A DNA stretch of 64,000 nt from Gonatopus flavifemur (GCA_018340375.1 JAFFJZ010000081.1:1-64000); one strand, 5' to 3'. Counted from the stretch's first letter, positions 23,061-34,694 are shown. The notes: a model not told the origin generated them from the letters alone. Program-made: numbers and translations.

Positions 23061-24149
23061 TACTCAAAAAATGATGCATGATGACAATGATAGTGATCAA
23101 GAGACGCGGTAGCGTCTCGACGCCAAGTGAATGAAAGAAAAATTTTGTATATAAATTGTATATTAAGTGCAAATGCAAATGTCCGAATTGTTCCGATGTG
23201 ATCACGTATTTCAAATATAAACCAATTTCATCCTGTAGATACGATTTTCTGCTTCCGATTGAGATATCTTCCAATCCAATCGGTGAAGTATTCACTGAGA
23301 TATCTTAATTTCGATTCTATTTCGTATCATAATATTTCAGATTCGATTCTTATTTGCGTTTTTCAGTGCCTCGAAATATTTTCTTCGTGACTTTGTTCCG
23401 AAACTTGACTCTCGGTTGTATCAATCGATAACACAATTTCGGAACATAACCCGAACGCGATCAGTTGTGATCCAAAGACCCGTGTTTCATTGAAATGTCA
23501 ATACAACCCAAACAAATTTGTGGGAGAGTGAAAGATTATTTTTCTTTGGATTAAAGGTTAGGAATTATTATCACATGCCGATACAAAATTTCGAATTTAA
23601 TAAATTCTTCCCATTAAAGTATGGAGTTCATTCATTTCCATAAAATTGAAACAGTTTCAAAATTTATTGTGTGAAGTGGAAGAGTGCTTTTTTGCGTGCA
23701 CGTACGTGAAGAAGAAATTGTATATGATTTCACATGAAGATTTTGAAGATAGCAAGGTTGAAGGTGAAAAACTGGACAGGATCACATAATCAGATAAGTT
23801 TATTTACTATTTTCGTGTCTCTCACAAAATAGAACATGTTTTGGTATGAGAAATTTACTTTGTGGTTAATTTTTCATGTTCCAGATCAGAACCTCTGCAA
23901 CTATGGTAATATTAGCGACAGTTCTGGCTTCTGCAATCTGCAATCATAATATTAGTGGATAATACTTCATAATCACACCCAGAGCAGTAGCGGGTACAGC
24001 CCCCACAACCCACATGCGACCCTTGTTGTAAGTGAATTATTTAAGTTATTTTAGCGTGTTCGGAAGAATCTGAGATTCATAGCATAATACTTGAGAAAAT
24101 ATATGACAATTGATGTAATTCTTTTTCCTTTACATTTTCTTTACAGACA
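23061..24149. other. THAP intron 3, no recognisable element
   Basis: AT-rich sequence. One small perfect hairpin (GAGACGCGGTAGCGTCTC, 23100-23117). Otherwise nothing recognised. Confidence 0.4.
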
Positions 24150-24306
24150 AAGACCGTCAAGTGAATGCAGAAGAAATTTTTTTTAAACTGTCTTTGCAGA
24201 TAGAGACAGTCAAGCGGATGCAGAAGAAATGATGGGTTCATGGCAATTTCCTGACCATGACACCATCCAGAAAGTTCCTGAGGATGAAGATGAGCTAATG
24301 GATTGA
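24150..24306 (+). other. Possible duplicated acidic C-terminal exon, unrecognised
   Basis: Two adjacent blocks each follow a pyrimidine-rich AG (CTTTACAG and CTTTGCAG): GACAAAGACCGTCAAGTGAA and GATAGAGACAGTCAAGCGGA. Both translate as D(K/R)D(R/S)Q(V/A)(N/D)AEE. The second continues in frame with MMGSWQFPDH and an acidic PEDEDELMD tail to a TGA at 24304-24306. The splice-like acceptors and duplication suggest remnants of terminal exons. I do not recognise the protein. It may belong with the USP fragment downstream on the same strand. Confidence 0.35.
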
Positions 24307-24859
24307 ATCAAATACCAACCCATATTCAAAAAATAGAGGAGAGTATTCTAATTGGGACTGTGTCTAAGCCGGACCCATTATGTTTGTCAACGATTCAGCT
24401 TGCTTGATGTATCATTATAGATATTTGTCACACCTACTGACAAATGATCAGTACCTAATGATGCCTCCGGTGATGCATCGAACAAGCTGATTGAATGAAA
24501 ACTCTCCAAATAACATGAGGGGGTCTGACTTGGGAGATGGTCAGAGTAAGACCACTCTCCGCTAAGCAAAGTAACCTACATATCATTGAAATGCACCTAA
24601 CGTAAGAATTCAGTTCACTGTTGCCGAATTTGTAATTGAACATAAACTCAATTTTTAAATCATAATTCATGATACAGTCTTTAATCATGAAAATAAGAAA
24701 AAATATTCATTTTATAGTAATCGAGAAATAAAATCACATTTCCTTACAGACATTTATTTATCCACATTGAGATTGTCTTGAACAATTACCTCTTGAAATT
24801 TATCGATAGCAGCGATTGGACCAAATATCCCATGAGATGTTTCCTTTCAGAAAAAGTGA

Positions 24860-25602
24860 ATTATAATAGATTCTCTGGATTTTTTTGAAAAATTATTATC
24901 TTCTGAATGGATTGATATTATGAATATTTTAATAAATAGCTATGAATCACAGCAGAGTCTTGATATCATGCCTTTGAGACAATTTGCTGGTATAGAATAT
25001 GTGCAAAACCAGTCACAAGATGCAGCAGATTTCATTGTTTCCCTATATAATAATTCAGTCATCCTTAGAAGTGCAGTGGAACACCAATTAACAGAAGTAC
25101 GTAGATGTACAAACTGTACATACATAAGTGAGACTATTAGCACAAGTTGTATTATGCATCTCACAATTCCTCATATTCCAAAATAAGTATTCACATTACA
25201 AGATATGATAAATTATAATTTTTCGAATTGGAAAAAGTTGGAAGAATTTTGCAGTAACTGTGAAAGCTCACATCAAACTGAAAAAACAGTTGTAACCACA
25301 TCAAAACAGCATGCGATTATACAACTCATGCTGTTCAATAAAGCTGACACTGGAAAGGTAACGAAGGAAAATATCCATATTGAAGCAGTACCCACCACAG
25401 AAATACGGATTGGAGATCACTCTTACAGGGCAGTACCCGTAATTTTCCATCATGCTAAGAAGATTGCTGAAGGTGTTATTATACATGTATGTTGCAGGGT
25501 AAAAGTGCGACGTTGGTCTCCGTTAATGATTTAAAAGTTGAAACACGAAGTTGGCCACGTAATGCTAAAGAAGCATATGTTTATTTTCGAGAAAAGTGTT
25601 AA
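24860..25602 (+). pseudogene. Ubiquitin-specific protease (C19/USP-like) domain fragment, frameshifted
   Basis: Three pieces align in order with the middle and end of a USP catalytic domain. 24860-25186 has LRQFAGIEYVQNQSQDAADF, the QQDAxEF block usual in USPs, and CTNCTYISETISTS with HLTIPHIP, the first half of the zinc ribbon. 25208-25470 has CSNCESSHQTEKTVVTTSK, the second CxxC, then IGDHSYRAVPVIFHHAKKIAEG. After a frame change near 25470 the text runs YYTCMLQGKSATLVSVNDLK and ends RSWPRNAKEAYVYFREKC with TAA at 25600-25602. The frame change falls at the usual GH(Y/F) active-site histidine, and the catalytic Cys box upstream is absent. It lies in THAP intron 3 on the opposite strand. USP-like domains of this form are sometimes carried by transposons; whether this is captured or a host pseudogene is open. 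Confidence 0.65.
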
Positions 25603-26275
25603 TTTGATTCCTCATTGATATCAATGATAGATCCAAAAATTACAGTGCAATTTACGATATTTGCAACTGCCAATCCATATATCACTCTCGCTCCCAAAGA
25701 ATTCGAAAAGGTTTCTCAAGAGCTCGAATGCTTTTGGAGTCTTCTTGCTATATGGAAAATGTTTCAAATATCTGGGATATTTATAAGAGCTGTTTGATTG
25801 CATGAAACAATCACAAGAAAGTTCATGAGGATCGCAACAGATGAAAGTACAATGATTTTCCATTATTGACAATGTATTGGATCATCACAATTCTTCAAAA
25901 ACTCATTGACTTAAGAAATGAACGTGATGCCGTTATTGGCCCTTCAATGGAGAAAAATGCATACTGAGTGTTATTACAGATCTTGTAATAGCCCAATATT
26001 ATTGCAGAATATATTTTGTAGAAATTTCGATTTGAAGACTTGAAGCAACGCATTGTGATCCTACATGATAAATTCATCTGTTTTCTTTTTCCCGTGGACT
26101 GGGACAGTATGTGAAGATTGAATTACTCCTTGAGGAGCATTTGAAAAAAAATGGGTGAAATCCCCCCAATAAAAATATCAAAAAAGTAAAAAAACAACGT
26201 CAAGTAAAAGAAAAAGTATTACAAAAGTATTCCAGTTTATTAATTTTGTTGATAAACTTCATTTCCTTTCTCATA

Positions 26276-26503
26276 TTATGTGATCAGCCAAAAAAAACAT
26301 CAGAGGAAAAAAAAGATCTGACATCACTATCAAGTACCAAGTACACTTGACTGCATAAATGCTGCTTGAATATATCAATTAATATGTTGAATAAATACCA
26401 TGACTCAACAATACATAGATACCACCGATTTGCCATTCCCAAATCAATCTAAAGAAAACAGTCAATACAAATTCTTTTTCAATCATGACAATTTACCATC
26501 ATG
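26276..26503. repeat. Left arm of a long inverted repeat
   Basis: Pairs with 26776-27001 at roughly 95% identity by eye over about 225 bp. Read on the plus strand it is an open frame from the ATG at 26399 (DLPFPNQSKENSQYKFFFNH), unrecognised. Confidence 0.75.
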
Positions 26504-26775
26504 GGGCACTTGGCGTGGCTGATTCTTAAGGTTTCTGATCATCCAAGGTTTGCTTGAACCTAGCAATTGAGAAAACATCTGTATCAAACCAAAGCATTCA
26601 TCGGCCACGCCAAGTCTGCCGCACAAAGCAAGAAAGCCGTAACTCAACTTTTTTTGAAAAAAATTTTTTTATGTCATGCGATGCAGTGAAATTTTCTGGT
26701 TGGAATGGTACACGAATCTCATGTTCGACAAAAAATTGAGTTACGGCTTTTTTGCTTTGTACGGCAGAAATGTCC
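26504..26775. repeat. Loop of the inverted repeat with a nested hairpin
   Basis: Contains CTGCCGCACAAAGCAAGAAA (about 26616) and its inexact complement near 26732-26768, plus TTGGCGTGGC against GGCCACGCCAA. The whole structure 26276-27001 is therefore a hairpin within a hairpin, inside THAP intron 3. Confidence 0.6.
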
Positions 26776-27001
26776 GATGATGGTAAATTGTCATGATTGA
26801 AAAAGAATTTGTATTGACTGTTTTCTTTAGATTGAGTTGGGAATGGCAAATTGGTGGTATCTATGTATTGTTGACTCATGGTATCCATTCAACATATTAA
26901 TTCATATATTCAAGCAGCATTTATGCAGTCAAGCGTACTTGGTACTTGATAGTGATTTCAGATCTTTTTTTTCCTCTGATGTTTTTTTCGGCTGATAATG
27001 T
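26776..27001. repeat. Right arm of the long inverted repeat
   Basis: Complement of the left arm. It ends about 130 bp from THAP exon 3 (27130). On the minus strand it reads MSQQYIDTTNLPFPTQSKEN followed by SQYKFFFNHD. Confidence 0.75.
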
Positions 27002-27816
27002 AATAGAAACCAAAACAATGAATGTTCTATATCTACTTCTGGCAATACCATTTGTTTACTTGGCACTATTTTTCATTATTCTCTCAGATCAAAGGCAACA
27101 TGATTATTTCAATTTTTCATACTACTTACTTTGGTACAGAGAGATCAATTTGTTGACCCGATGGTACTTGGCTGGGTGTTGTAATGTCTTCGACAACAAG
27201 TATATCTTCTTGGTGCGAAGAAGGACCTGCGATACTGAAAACAGAAGGTTATTGTCAATTTACAGTCAGATATTGATTGATTAATTATTTCAGAAATTAT
27301 TGATTATTTGTTCATTCCCTTTCTTGGGGTGCATATGGAAAAATAGTTGGTATAGAATTCGGTTTGGGACGAGTATATGCTAAGCCATTCTCTTCCAAAC
27401 AGCTACTGTCGAAATGAAGACTGCAAATCTTAGCTGTTTTTGGTGAATTTGATGCATTTTCTTGTTGATTGAAGATGCGTAAAGCATCAATCCATTGTTT
27501 TTGAACATTGGCATCTTTTGGGAATCTACAATCAAGAATATAATCCACTCACTAACCCTACTTAAAAAACTCATCGACTGAAAGACGAATTTCCAAGAAT
27601 TTTTAAATTTGGAGAGAAAATGAGTTGGAATTGAAATATACAACATATAAATAAATATATTGCGCCAAAACGACATCATGATACGACCAATGAATTTAGA
27701 TATTCGAGGTTATGACTAATAACTTACCCGAACAACGATGCACTTGAATTATTCTCTTTATTTTCACTTTTATATTGTGGAGAATTACACCCCTCAACAA
27801 AACAGTAAAGCACCAT

Positions 27817-28868
27817 TCTTACTTTTCTATTTTCTTAATATAATTCAATGACTTTTTTGATTTGATCACCACAGCATCTACTTGATATTGTTGATATAAA
27901 CACAACCAACGTAGGTAATGATGGCGCTGTAGGTCTTGTCATCGCGTGCGAAGTTGGTTACTAACAGTCCATACTTATATAGTCAAAGGTCTCGCATTGG
28001 TCCGCCTTTTTCTAATCTCGCGGACCAATAGCACTCGTCACATATTTGCAGACAGGGTTCAGGCTTTGACAAACGGGTGCCGCTGCGTGTTCGTTTGTTT
28101 ATTACCTGTCATTTTGCAGGGCGAAATGGACTCGTCACAAGAACATATATTCATGCACCCATGTGAATATCAATCTATTCAGGGGTATTATTTTTCAATG
28201 AGTCAATGTTGGTATGAAATGGAAAATCAATCTTGAGTCAGCATTAATATCGATGTCGGATCATCATTCGTGATCCATGCTGAGCTATGGTTCATTAGCG
28301 TTATCATTCTCCAGCGTACGTAGGAATTTTGGCTGACTGCCGATAGGAATGACTGCTGGCACCTGTGACCATACGACGAGTGAACGCTGCTATGACTATA
28401 ATCATACCAAATGAAAGCGGGCAAATACATGTGACTCAATGTATCTTGGGGCAGTTGCGGACCATCTCAAGTGGAGCAATTAGGGACGGATGTTTTTCTG
28501 AGCAGAATTGTGAATATGCCACTATAACTGTTTTGGAATTATTTCGTCGTTGGACTACGTTCAATTATTTCATGGGATATGCTTGGAGACAGCGTTGAAA
28601 AAACATTCAAACGGAACAAACACAGATGTGGGAAATCCAATCGGAACATTTTTTGGAGCTGGTTTTCAGAGAAAACACTTGAAACATGAAAAACTTACAT
28701 ATTTAGGGAAGTTTCCCTCGTCCGTGCAAAATTGCTTTATTCTTTCCGATAAGGGAGCAACTGCCCGTGATTGCAGTTACCCGAAGAGCGATGATTCGTG
28801 CATCCAAAAATATTCACCTGAAGTTTCTACCCCTCTTGAAATAGCTATGAACTCCACTCCGTTCGAAT
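27817..28868. other. 5' flank of the THAP gene, no recognisable gene
   Basis: Includes an inverted pair CTCGCATTGGTCCGC / GCGGACCAATAGCACTCG (about 28002-28038), an unrecognised plus-strand frame starting at 28126 (MDSSQEHIFMHPCEYQSIQG) after a TTTTGCAG, and an unrecognised 28550-28870 frame. None can be assigned. Confidence 0.4.
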
Positions 28869-28990
28869 AAATGGCCTTTCCGGCCTATGCTATCTTACCA
28901 TTTCTTTCCTCACTTTTCCCTCAAGAAATGGAGAACAATATGGAAATTATGAAAGTTTATGGAAATGAACAGGGGAACCTTCTCTACGGG
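28869..28990. mobile_element. CCCGTAGAA MITE, copy 2 (left end degraded)
   Basis: The right end CTCTACGGG (28990, then TA) and the inner 'gaaatggagaacaatatggaaatt' and 'atggaaatgaacaggg' blocks match the other copies. The left terminus is no longer clear. Confidence 0.6.
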
Positions 28991-31114
28991 TAGATAATCA
29001 TGATTATTATTACGGTTTGTTGATTTCTATAGTTTTCTCTTACCCCAGCGACATATATCTCCCTATTCAGGATGCGGTTTATTTCATATTGCTATGATTT
29101 TACTGTCGGTCATTGCACATGTAGGCTTCATTATCATATTATTGTTTTCAATTCACTCAAATCACACAACGAGTACTTGGGAATGATTTGTCCGTTCGCT
29201 CTCCTTCTTTTTTCTCAGAAAATTTTCCAGCCAAATCTCATGAAATTCCATTCTCTTAGATGCGAAGAATCCCTCCAATCAGATACCTATATCGACGTGA
29301 CAAAATGGAGATCATAATGTGGAATAAGACAGTGTTCGGAATACAACAGCCAAAGCGACGCAAAGTGTGTAACCGACCCAGTGTGCGTGTGTGTGTTTGT
29401 GTGTGTGTGTGTGTAATGTGTGAGATTAAACCGTTAAAACTCGCGAAACTTCTAATCTTAACTTTTGATTTCCCATCAATGAATTCCCTGCACACTCTAT
29501 TTTTGAACCTCTCCGCTCTTCCGCAAGATTCCTGTTAAACATGTAAATGGAACTTTCTTCACGTATAAATTCATGTTTCAAACATCGCTATTCCAACTCT
29601 CGGAAACAATAATAAACACATCTCTTGAAAAGCACGTCACGTACTCTCAAGAAGTAATCAAACTTGTACTTTACCTTTTATTTATGATAAATTTCATAGC
29701 CAATTTCCCACTGCTTCTGTACCGACAAATATACTGTACAATGCAGATGTCCTTTTAACTGAGGAAAATTCTCATCGTTTCTACCTATTCTTCAAACTTT
29801 ATTATCACCGACACAACCTACAAACTCGCATCCAAGTGGAAAGTGGGAAGATATCTGTTCTAGACAGTTCACAAGTCACTACTTCAGACTTCTACTCCAA
29901 ATGGAAGCAAAGTAGAAGTAGGAGTGGTAGTTGGAGAAGTAGGAATAGTACCAGTTCAATCGAGAGACAGATCAAAGTACTTCTGATTCTGAAGGAACTC
30001 AGGAACACGAGATAATCGAAATAAATTGAATTGACACCTAAGCAACGATTCTCTAGGTTTCATTATTAATAAATCCATGTATGAGAGTATCGATCATACA
30101 AACGATTTTCGGTTAATATGAAGATTGATCCAACACGTATTACAATTCATTAAGGAAGTGGGATATTCAATATGTGATGATGTAGGTATGATTCTCGAGT
30201 TATATTCCTTCTTTCTTACATTTATCATTTGATGGAAGGATTGATGAAAAGAATATTCGACATTTAGCAGGAACAAAACAATTCATTGTTCCAATTCACT
30301 TGTGCTGAATTTGCCTCAGCATTTGATTGTGACAGCCGGTCCGAAGAGCTTTAAATTGGCTGAATTCATTCAATACTCTTTATTGAATCGAAGAAAAACG
30401 AGTCAACAATGAGAATTTGAGATGATTCCAGCAGTTTTGCTGCATCATCAATTGGGTTTCCCCCGAACAGTATTGATTTGACACTGGCCCGAGTGCGCCT
30501 AACTATGCAAACCAATACCGTGAGGAATCCGTCTAACAGTTAGTGCGAGTTGAAGAACAGTAATGATCCTGAATAAGAAAGTTGTTTGTGCCTAAGTCTG
30601 GCAAGTACAGCCTTGCCAGTATTGCGCTGTTTTTCAACTCTGACTACTTCCACATGGACGGTTACGATTGATGGTGTATTTAAATGTTTTGAAAAAGTGG
30701 AAAATGCAATAAATATGTGATTCTATTGCCATGTAACAAAATTTGCCATAAAAATCCAATTCAATGTTTAACGAGAATTGAATTTCCATTTGTTGCCAGC
30801 GTTACCGATTTGTGGGAGATTCCTCAAACTGTGGGGATTTTCATAGGTTTGCGGCGAACTTGTGTAGGGTCAGCATATGTGGGGAAAGTGGTGGATGCTT
30901 TTTTTGTAACTATAGTCCAAGGATGAATGAATATTATCTTATTGATCACTTTAATTTCTTTCATTTTGCAATTTGCCGAATTTGGTCTCCTTGTTTTTTG
31001 AGACAGAAGAGAACAAACAATATCCTCAATAACATAAATCCCAACACATGGAGCTATGAATATCCCTTGAAATGGGACATATATGATGCTTACGAGACCC
31101 TAATTGCAACCATA
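28991..31114. other. No recognisable gene
   Basis: Besides the GT repeat it contains a GTAGAAGTAGGA-type low-complexity stretch (about 29885-29960) and a small TCTGGCAAGTACAGCCTTGCCAG hairpin near 30600. No coding signature. Confidence 0.4.
29378..29424. repeat. (GT)n microsatellite
   Basis: Alternating GT interrupted by single C or T bases. Confidence 0.85.
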
Positions 31115-31364
31115 CACTGTGAGAAATAATCGGAATTTTCCTATACGCAGCAACCGTAAAATTCCGATCATGTGATAGGAAGCAAATTTCCGATATATGT
31201 GTATGGAATTTACTACAAATTCAACTGGAAATTCCAAATTTCAAGAGATTTTTACTGTCATTCTCCAGTAAATTTCCGGTAAAATACAGAAAATTTCCAA
31301 ATAATGTATATGTGAATTACTTCCGAACATTAATGTAATGTTTCCCATAGAAATTTTTCACAGT
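31115..31364. mobile_element. CACTGTGAGAAATAAT MITE, intact copy
   Basis: TA on both sides. Starts CACTGTGAGAAATAATCGGA and ends TTTTTCACAGT. Same family as the outer element 49996-52463, sharing 'ttttcctatacgcagcaacc' and 'gtgaattacttccgaacat'-like blocks. 250 bp. Confidence 0.8.
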
Positions 31365-31871
31365 TATGTATACCATATACGAAGAGACTTGAATAAGATT
31401 TGTATCTGAACCATACATATGAAAAACAGTAATTTGCTATAGTAGCTGAGAAGTAGCTGTGGTAGCTACTTTGTGTATTTTATGCTTAGATAACGGAAGA
31501 AATTGCCTGAACAGCTAAATTTCACTTATCACAGCATCAACTTTTGTTGCCACAGCTAAACATCAGTTAGCATAGCTAGCTCATATTGACCTACTCAAAC
31601 ATCAGAAACGTGACTTCTCTCATTCCTTGATTCATGTATCGACCAAATATGACACATATAAAACCCTTGCACTGAGAGAAATGGAATTTGTTAATTCCAT
31701 CAATACACCCAACCACACTCAACTACACCTAGCTGCATTTTTGAAGTCATGGTTACTCAAAAAATGATAGTGGTTACCAAAAAATGTTAATGGTAACTAA
31801 CTGGGAAAGTAGTTCAATGGATTTACTAGAAACAAGGTTGGATCCTTTTGTATCAGTTTCTTGGGTAATAG
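31365..31871. other. No gene; AGCTA-rich
   Basis: 'gctgtggtagctac' and 'acagctaaacatcagttagc' motifs recall the interior of the MITE at 63108-63477. One isolated CACTGAGAGAAATGG end occurs at 31673. Confidence 0.4.
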
Positions 31872-32930
31872 TGTGTTACGTCCCGTACCATTTCGAACCC
31901 TGTTCGAAAATTTCATTTCTCCAACTCTGAATTTCTACTGAGATTCAGTCCTTGTTCATGTTTATCGAGCAATCCCGAAGAAACGTGATTATGGGCACGT
32001 TTTATGATCGGGAGTGAGAGATCGTGGGGTTTCATCGGCCGCACTTCCTTCACTGATTCTGGAATGGAGAGTTTACATTTTTCATACTTTCTCTTTTCCT
32101 TGATGCTGAGGGGGTGGATGTTATAACACTGTAACGTCAAATTGCACAAAACCATAGATTCCCTCAAGATTCATTATTCAACGGATATAAAATAATTCTA
32201 TTAAAACTCGCTCATTCAACAATTTCACAGATCAAATTAATGTAAACTCCAAAATTATAAATGAGAGATATTATATTCCCGTCCTCAAGAGTTATAATGT
32301 ATGTGCTATCCAGCATTTTGGCCTACGTGGCGATCATGGATTTCCGTTGGAATCGTTCTCGTATCTCTAACTCAGCTCTCAATATGCTATGTGATGGGCA
32401 ATTCCATAGCCCATGCACAAAGGCGCAAGGTCTGCTGAGCGCCCCCATGATTCCCGTCGTGGATATTTATTAAGACCAAGGGAACCTGAAATATATTGAA
32501 GGAAAACAAGTAAATCGTTCACGATAGGTTGGAAGGGTCAAGGGAGAAGGCGGAGCTCGGGGAGAGGGGGTGGGTTAGTTTCAGATTGGCAAAATCACTT
32601 AAACTCAATGAGTGAGGTTAGCCACGTGCAATGAGCAGGTATATATATTTTATAAACAAATAAAAATGTATACACAATCGGTGCGCCTTGGTCGCTATAT
32701 ACAAAGAAGTGAATTGTCCTCAGGTAAACAAAATAATAATAGGGAATCCGTTGAAATCAATCTACTATGGGAGGACACGAGCGCGAGGGGGGGGGGGGGA
32801 TCATATGGACTTTGCCGTTTACATGAGTTAAAGAAGGGGAGGACTCGGGGAAACCGCGACCATGAGATTATGTCCGAAGGAGGGCTCAATCGAACGAAGG
32901 GGATGAATGGAGGGTGTGAACATAAAGGGT
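31872..32930. other. Possible LTR-type repeat, uncertain
   Basis: TGTTACGTCCCGTACCATTT at 31872 has the TGT start and 'ACGTCCCG' seen in some insect LTRs, and GGTCCCGTACAGCACAA recurs at 32928. A TATA-like stretch (32640) and a G-run (32789-32801) are present. There is no paired LTR, primer-binding site or polyprotein, so this is a weak lead. Confidence 0.22.
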
Positions 32931-33079
32931 CCCGTACAGCACAACCACCGATTCTCCACCCAAGACTTCGATGGACTGGAGGTGGAGAATCAGTGGAGAA
33001 ATGAGAGCTGTGGAAATAAGGGAGAAATAAGGGAGAGTCTCCGTTGAGGCAACGGAGAGGCGACGTGGATTTTTTCCCC

Positions 33080-34085
33080 TAGCAGGAGATCAGCTCGGGT
33101 TTAGGAAGAATAGGGAAACGCGAGAAGCAATTTTAGCACTCAGAATAGTAGTGGAGAAAGGACTAGAGTTGAAGAAGTCTGTGTTTATAGGTTTCGTGCA
33201 TATACAAAAAGCATTGGATAATGCTGATTGGGAGAAAATGTTCACGACTTTGAAAAAAGTAGGAATTAATGTCAAGGATAGGAGGATAATATATGAATTA
33301 TATAAGAATCAAACCGCAATAATAGAAATAGAAGGTCAAAAAGGAGAAGCACAAATTAGAAGAGGGGTGAGACAAGTATGTTCACTATCACCATTGATTT
33401 TCAATTTGTATATAGAAGAAGCGATGAACGAAGTGAAGGAGCAAGCCCAAGTGGAATTACAGATTCTAGAAGAAAATGTAAGCATGTCGAGATTTACGGA
33501 TAACATAGCTATATTAGCTACTAGTGGTGCTGAGTTAGAAAATATTCTCAACACTATGAAAACAATATTACTAGAAAGGTATTGTATGAATGTAAATGAG
33601 GACAAAACAAAATCCATGAATTGTCCAATAGCGAAAACATCAAGAAGAACGAAAATCAAAATAGATGTAGAGACAATTCAGTAAGTCGAAGAATTCAAAT
33701 ATCTAGGAAGCATAATTACAGAAAACGGTCAAAGCGAAAGAGATATAAGTGCAAGAATAGCACAAGGACAACCGGCTTTCCACCAAAAGAAAAAGTGACT
33801 ATGTTCGAAGAATATTAGCTTAGCAGTAAGGAAGAAATCCTTGAACAGTTACGTTTGCAGCATAGCATTATATGGTTGCGAAACTGGGACAATTGGAAAA
33901 ACGGACCAATGAAGACTTGAAGCTTTTGAAACGTGGTGTTATAGAAGAATGCTTAGAATAAAGTGGATAGAGAGAGTAAAAAATAAAGAAGTACTTGAAA
34001 AGGTAAATGAAAAAAGAAGTCTCATGAGACATGTCTTGAAAAGAAGGAGTAATCTGATAGGACACACATTAAGGCATGATAGGGT
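33080..34085 (+). pseudogene. RTE-clade non-LTR reverse transcriptase fragment, copy 1
   Basis: Starts inside the reverse transcriptase at DQLGFRKNRETREAI (33089), continues through ALRIVVEKGLELKKSVFIGF, then the RRGVRQVCSLSPLIFNLYIE block (33360-33420). The catalytic YADD-like box is FTDN (33494-33505), so the second Asp is lost. VEEFKYLGSIITENG (about 33686) follows an in-frame TAA at 33682-33684. The far end (33845-34080, several frames) has SIALYGCETG, WCYRRMLRIKW and LMRHVLKRRSNLIGHTLRHD, the typical RTE C-terminal region. The endonuclease is missing. A degraded 5'-truncated copy, unable to encode an active enzyme. Confidence 0.8.
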
Positions 34086-34694
34086 GGGGTGGGGGGGATG
34101 GTGGCGTCGGTAAACGTAGCAGTAAAATAATATACAAATACAGTCGATGTCATATATAATGCAAATAACTTAGAACTATCCAGCTGAAATATAGATATCT
34201 CAGCGATGTCCTGAGCAAGAAAACCTCAAAATATCTCTGAAATTTCAGAATGTTGGTTGAGTAGTTTTTACCAGTCTTCACTTCCATATTTCTTGGGAAC
34301 AGGAGTGATTTAGAATGCATCCAATGCATGAATTCCAAAATTGCGAAAAAGGTACAACCTAATTGAGAATTACCGGAGGAACGAAATTTCCAGATTCGCA
34401 TACTGACTCAGGTCCCCGGCGGAGCAATCCAGGTTTCCACTTAGAACTCGTGTTATTTCCAGAACTCCCTCTTGAACTTCTAAGTTTACCACCTCGGGAC
34501 TACTCACATTACAGCCACACGCGAACTCAAGTGGTCCCACGCGGGAACCTGTATGGTAACACGGGTCTTGAGCGAGATCCCGAGTAGTCCTGCGCAGGAA
34601 TTCGAGTCCACATGTGCATTAGGGAACCTTGAGCTGGGAAGAAACTTGAATAGAACCAGTCGCTCTGAATATTTTGTGGTATGATTTGCCGTAA
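34086..34694. other. No recognisable gene; G-rich start
   Basis: 34080-34110 is G-rich, and 34370-34640 is locally GC-rich with GGTCCC/GGGAAC motifs in both orientations. No family identified. Confidence 0.35.

Larger units (their letters stand above)
22165..27816 (-). pseudogene. THAP-domain zinc finger / coiled-coil protein, four exons, probably decayed
   Basis: Exons: 27816-27728, 27525-27319, 27234-27130, 22472-22165. All three introns are phase 2. Intron 1 (202 bp) and intron 3 (4657 bp) have GTAAGT donors, and all acceptors are good (TTGTAG, TTTCAG, TTTTTCAG). Conceptually about 235 residues. Residues 1-93 form a THAP zinc-dependent DNA-binding domain: C5-x4-C10, C64-x2-H67, with the invariant P32, W41, F68 and P89 (SIPTIFP). 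A low-complexity acidic linker follows (exon 3, EDILVVEDITTPSQVPSG). The last exon has VRYPGDVELSKLE, then a basic coiled coil (LIRRLRNQQQRQKKKIQSL, then LLSELKQQNLIS), as in many insect THAP proteins and P-element-like transposases. Two defects: the exon-2 donor reads AG/GGAATG instead of GT, and one extra base in 'ggaaaatg' near 22365 breaks the frame between the two halves of exon 4. It could be a recently dead host gene or a P-like transposon remnant. No RNase-H domain seen. Confidence 0.72.

Noticed and set aside
22852..23295. 147-codon minus-strand frame
   Set aside because: Runs through a palindromic MITE, so the peptide FCRK.FSPN appears twice as a product of the inverted repeat, not as a protein repeat.
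29072..29538. Frames around the GT microsatellite
   Set aside because: Cysteine/valine runs come from the microsatellite; no family match.
32612..33004. 130-codon plus-strand frame
   Set aside because: Low-complexity, G-run translation with no domain; crosses a repeat block. No coding signature.
33336..33659. 107-codon minus-strand frame
   Set aside because: Antisense of the RTE reverse transcriptase.
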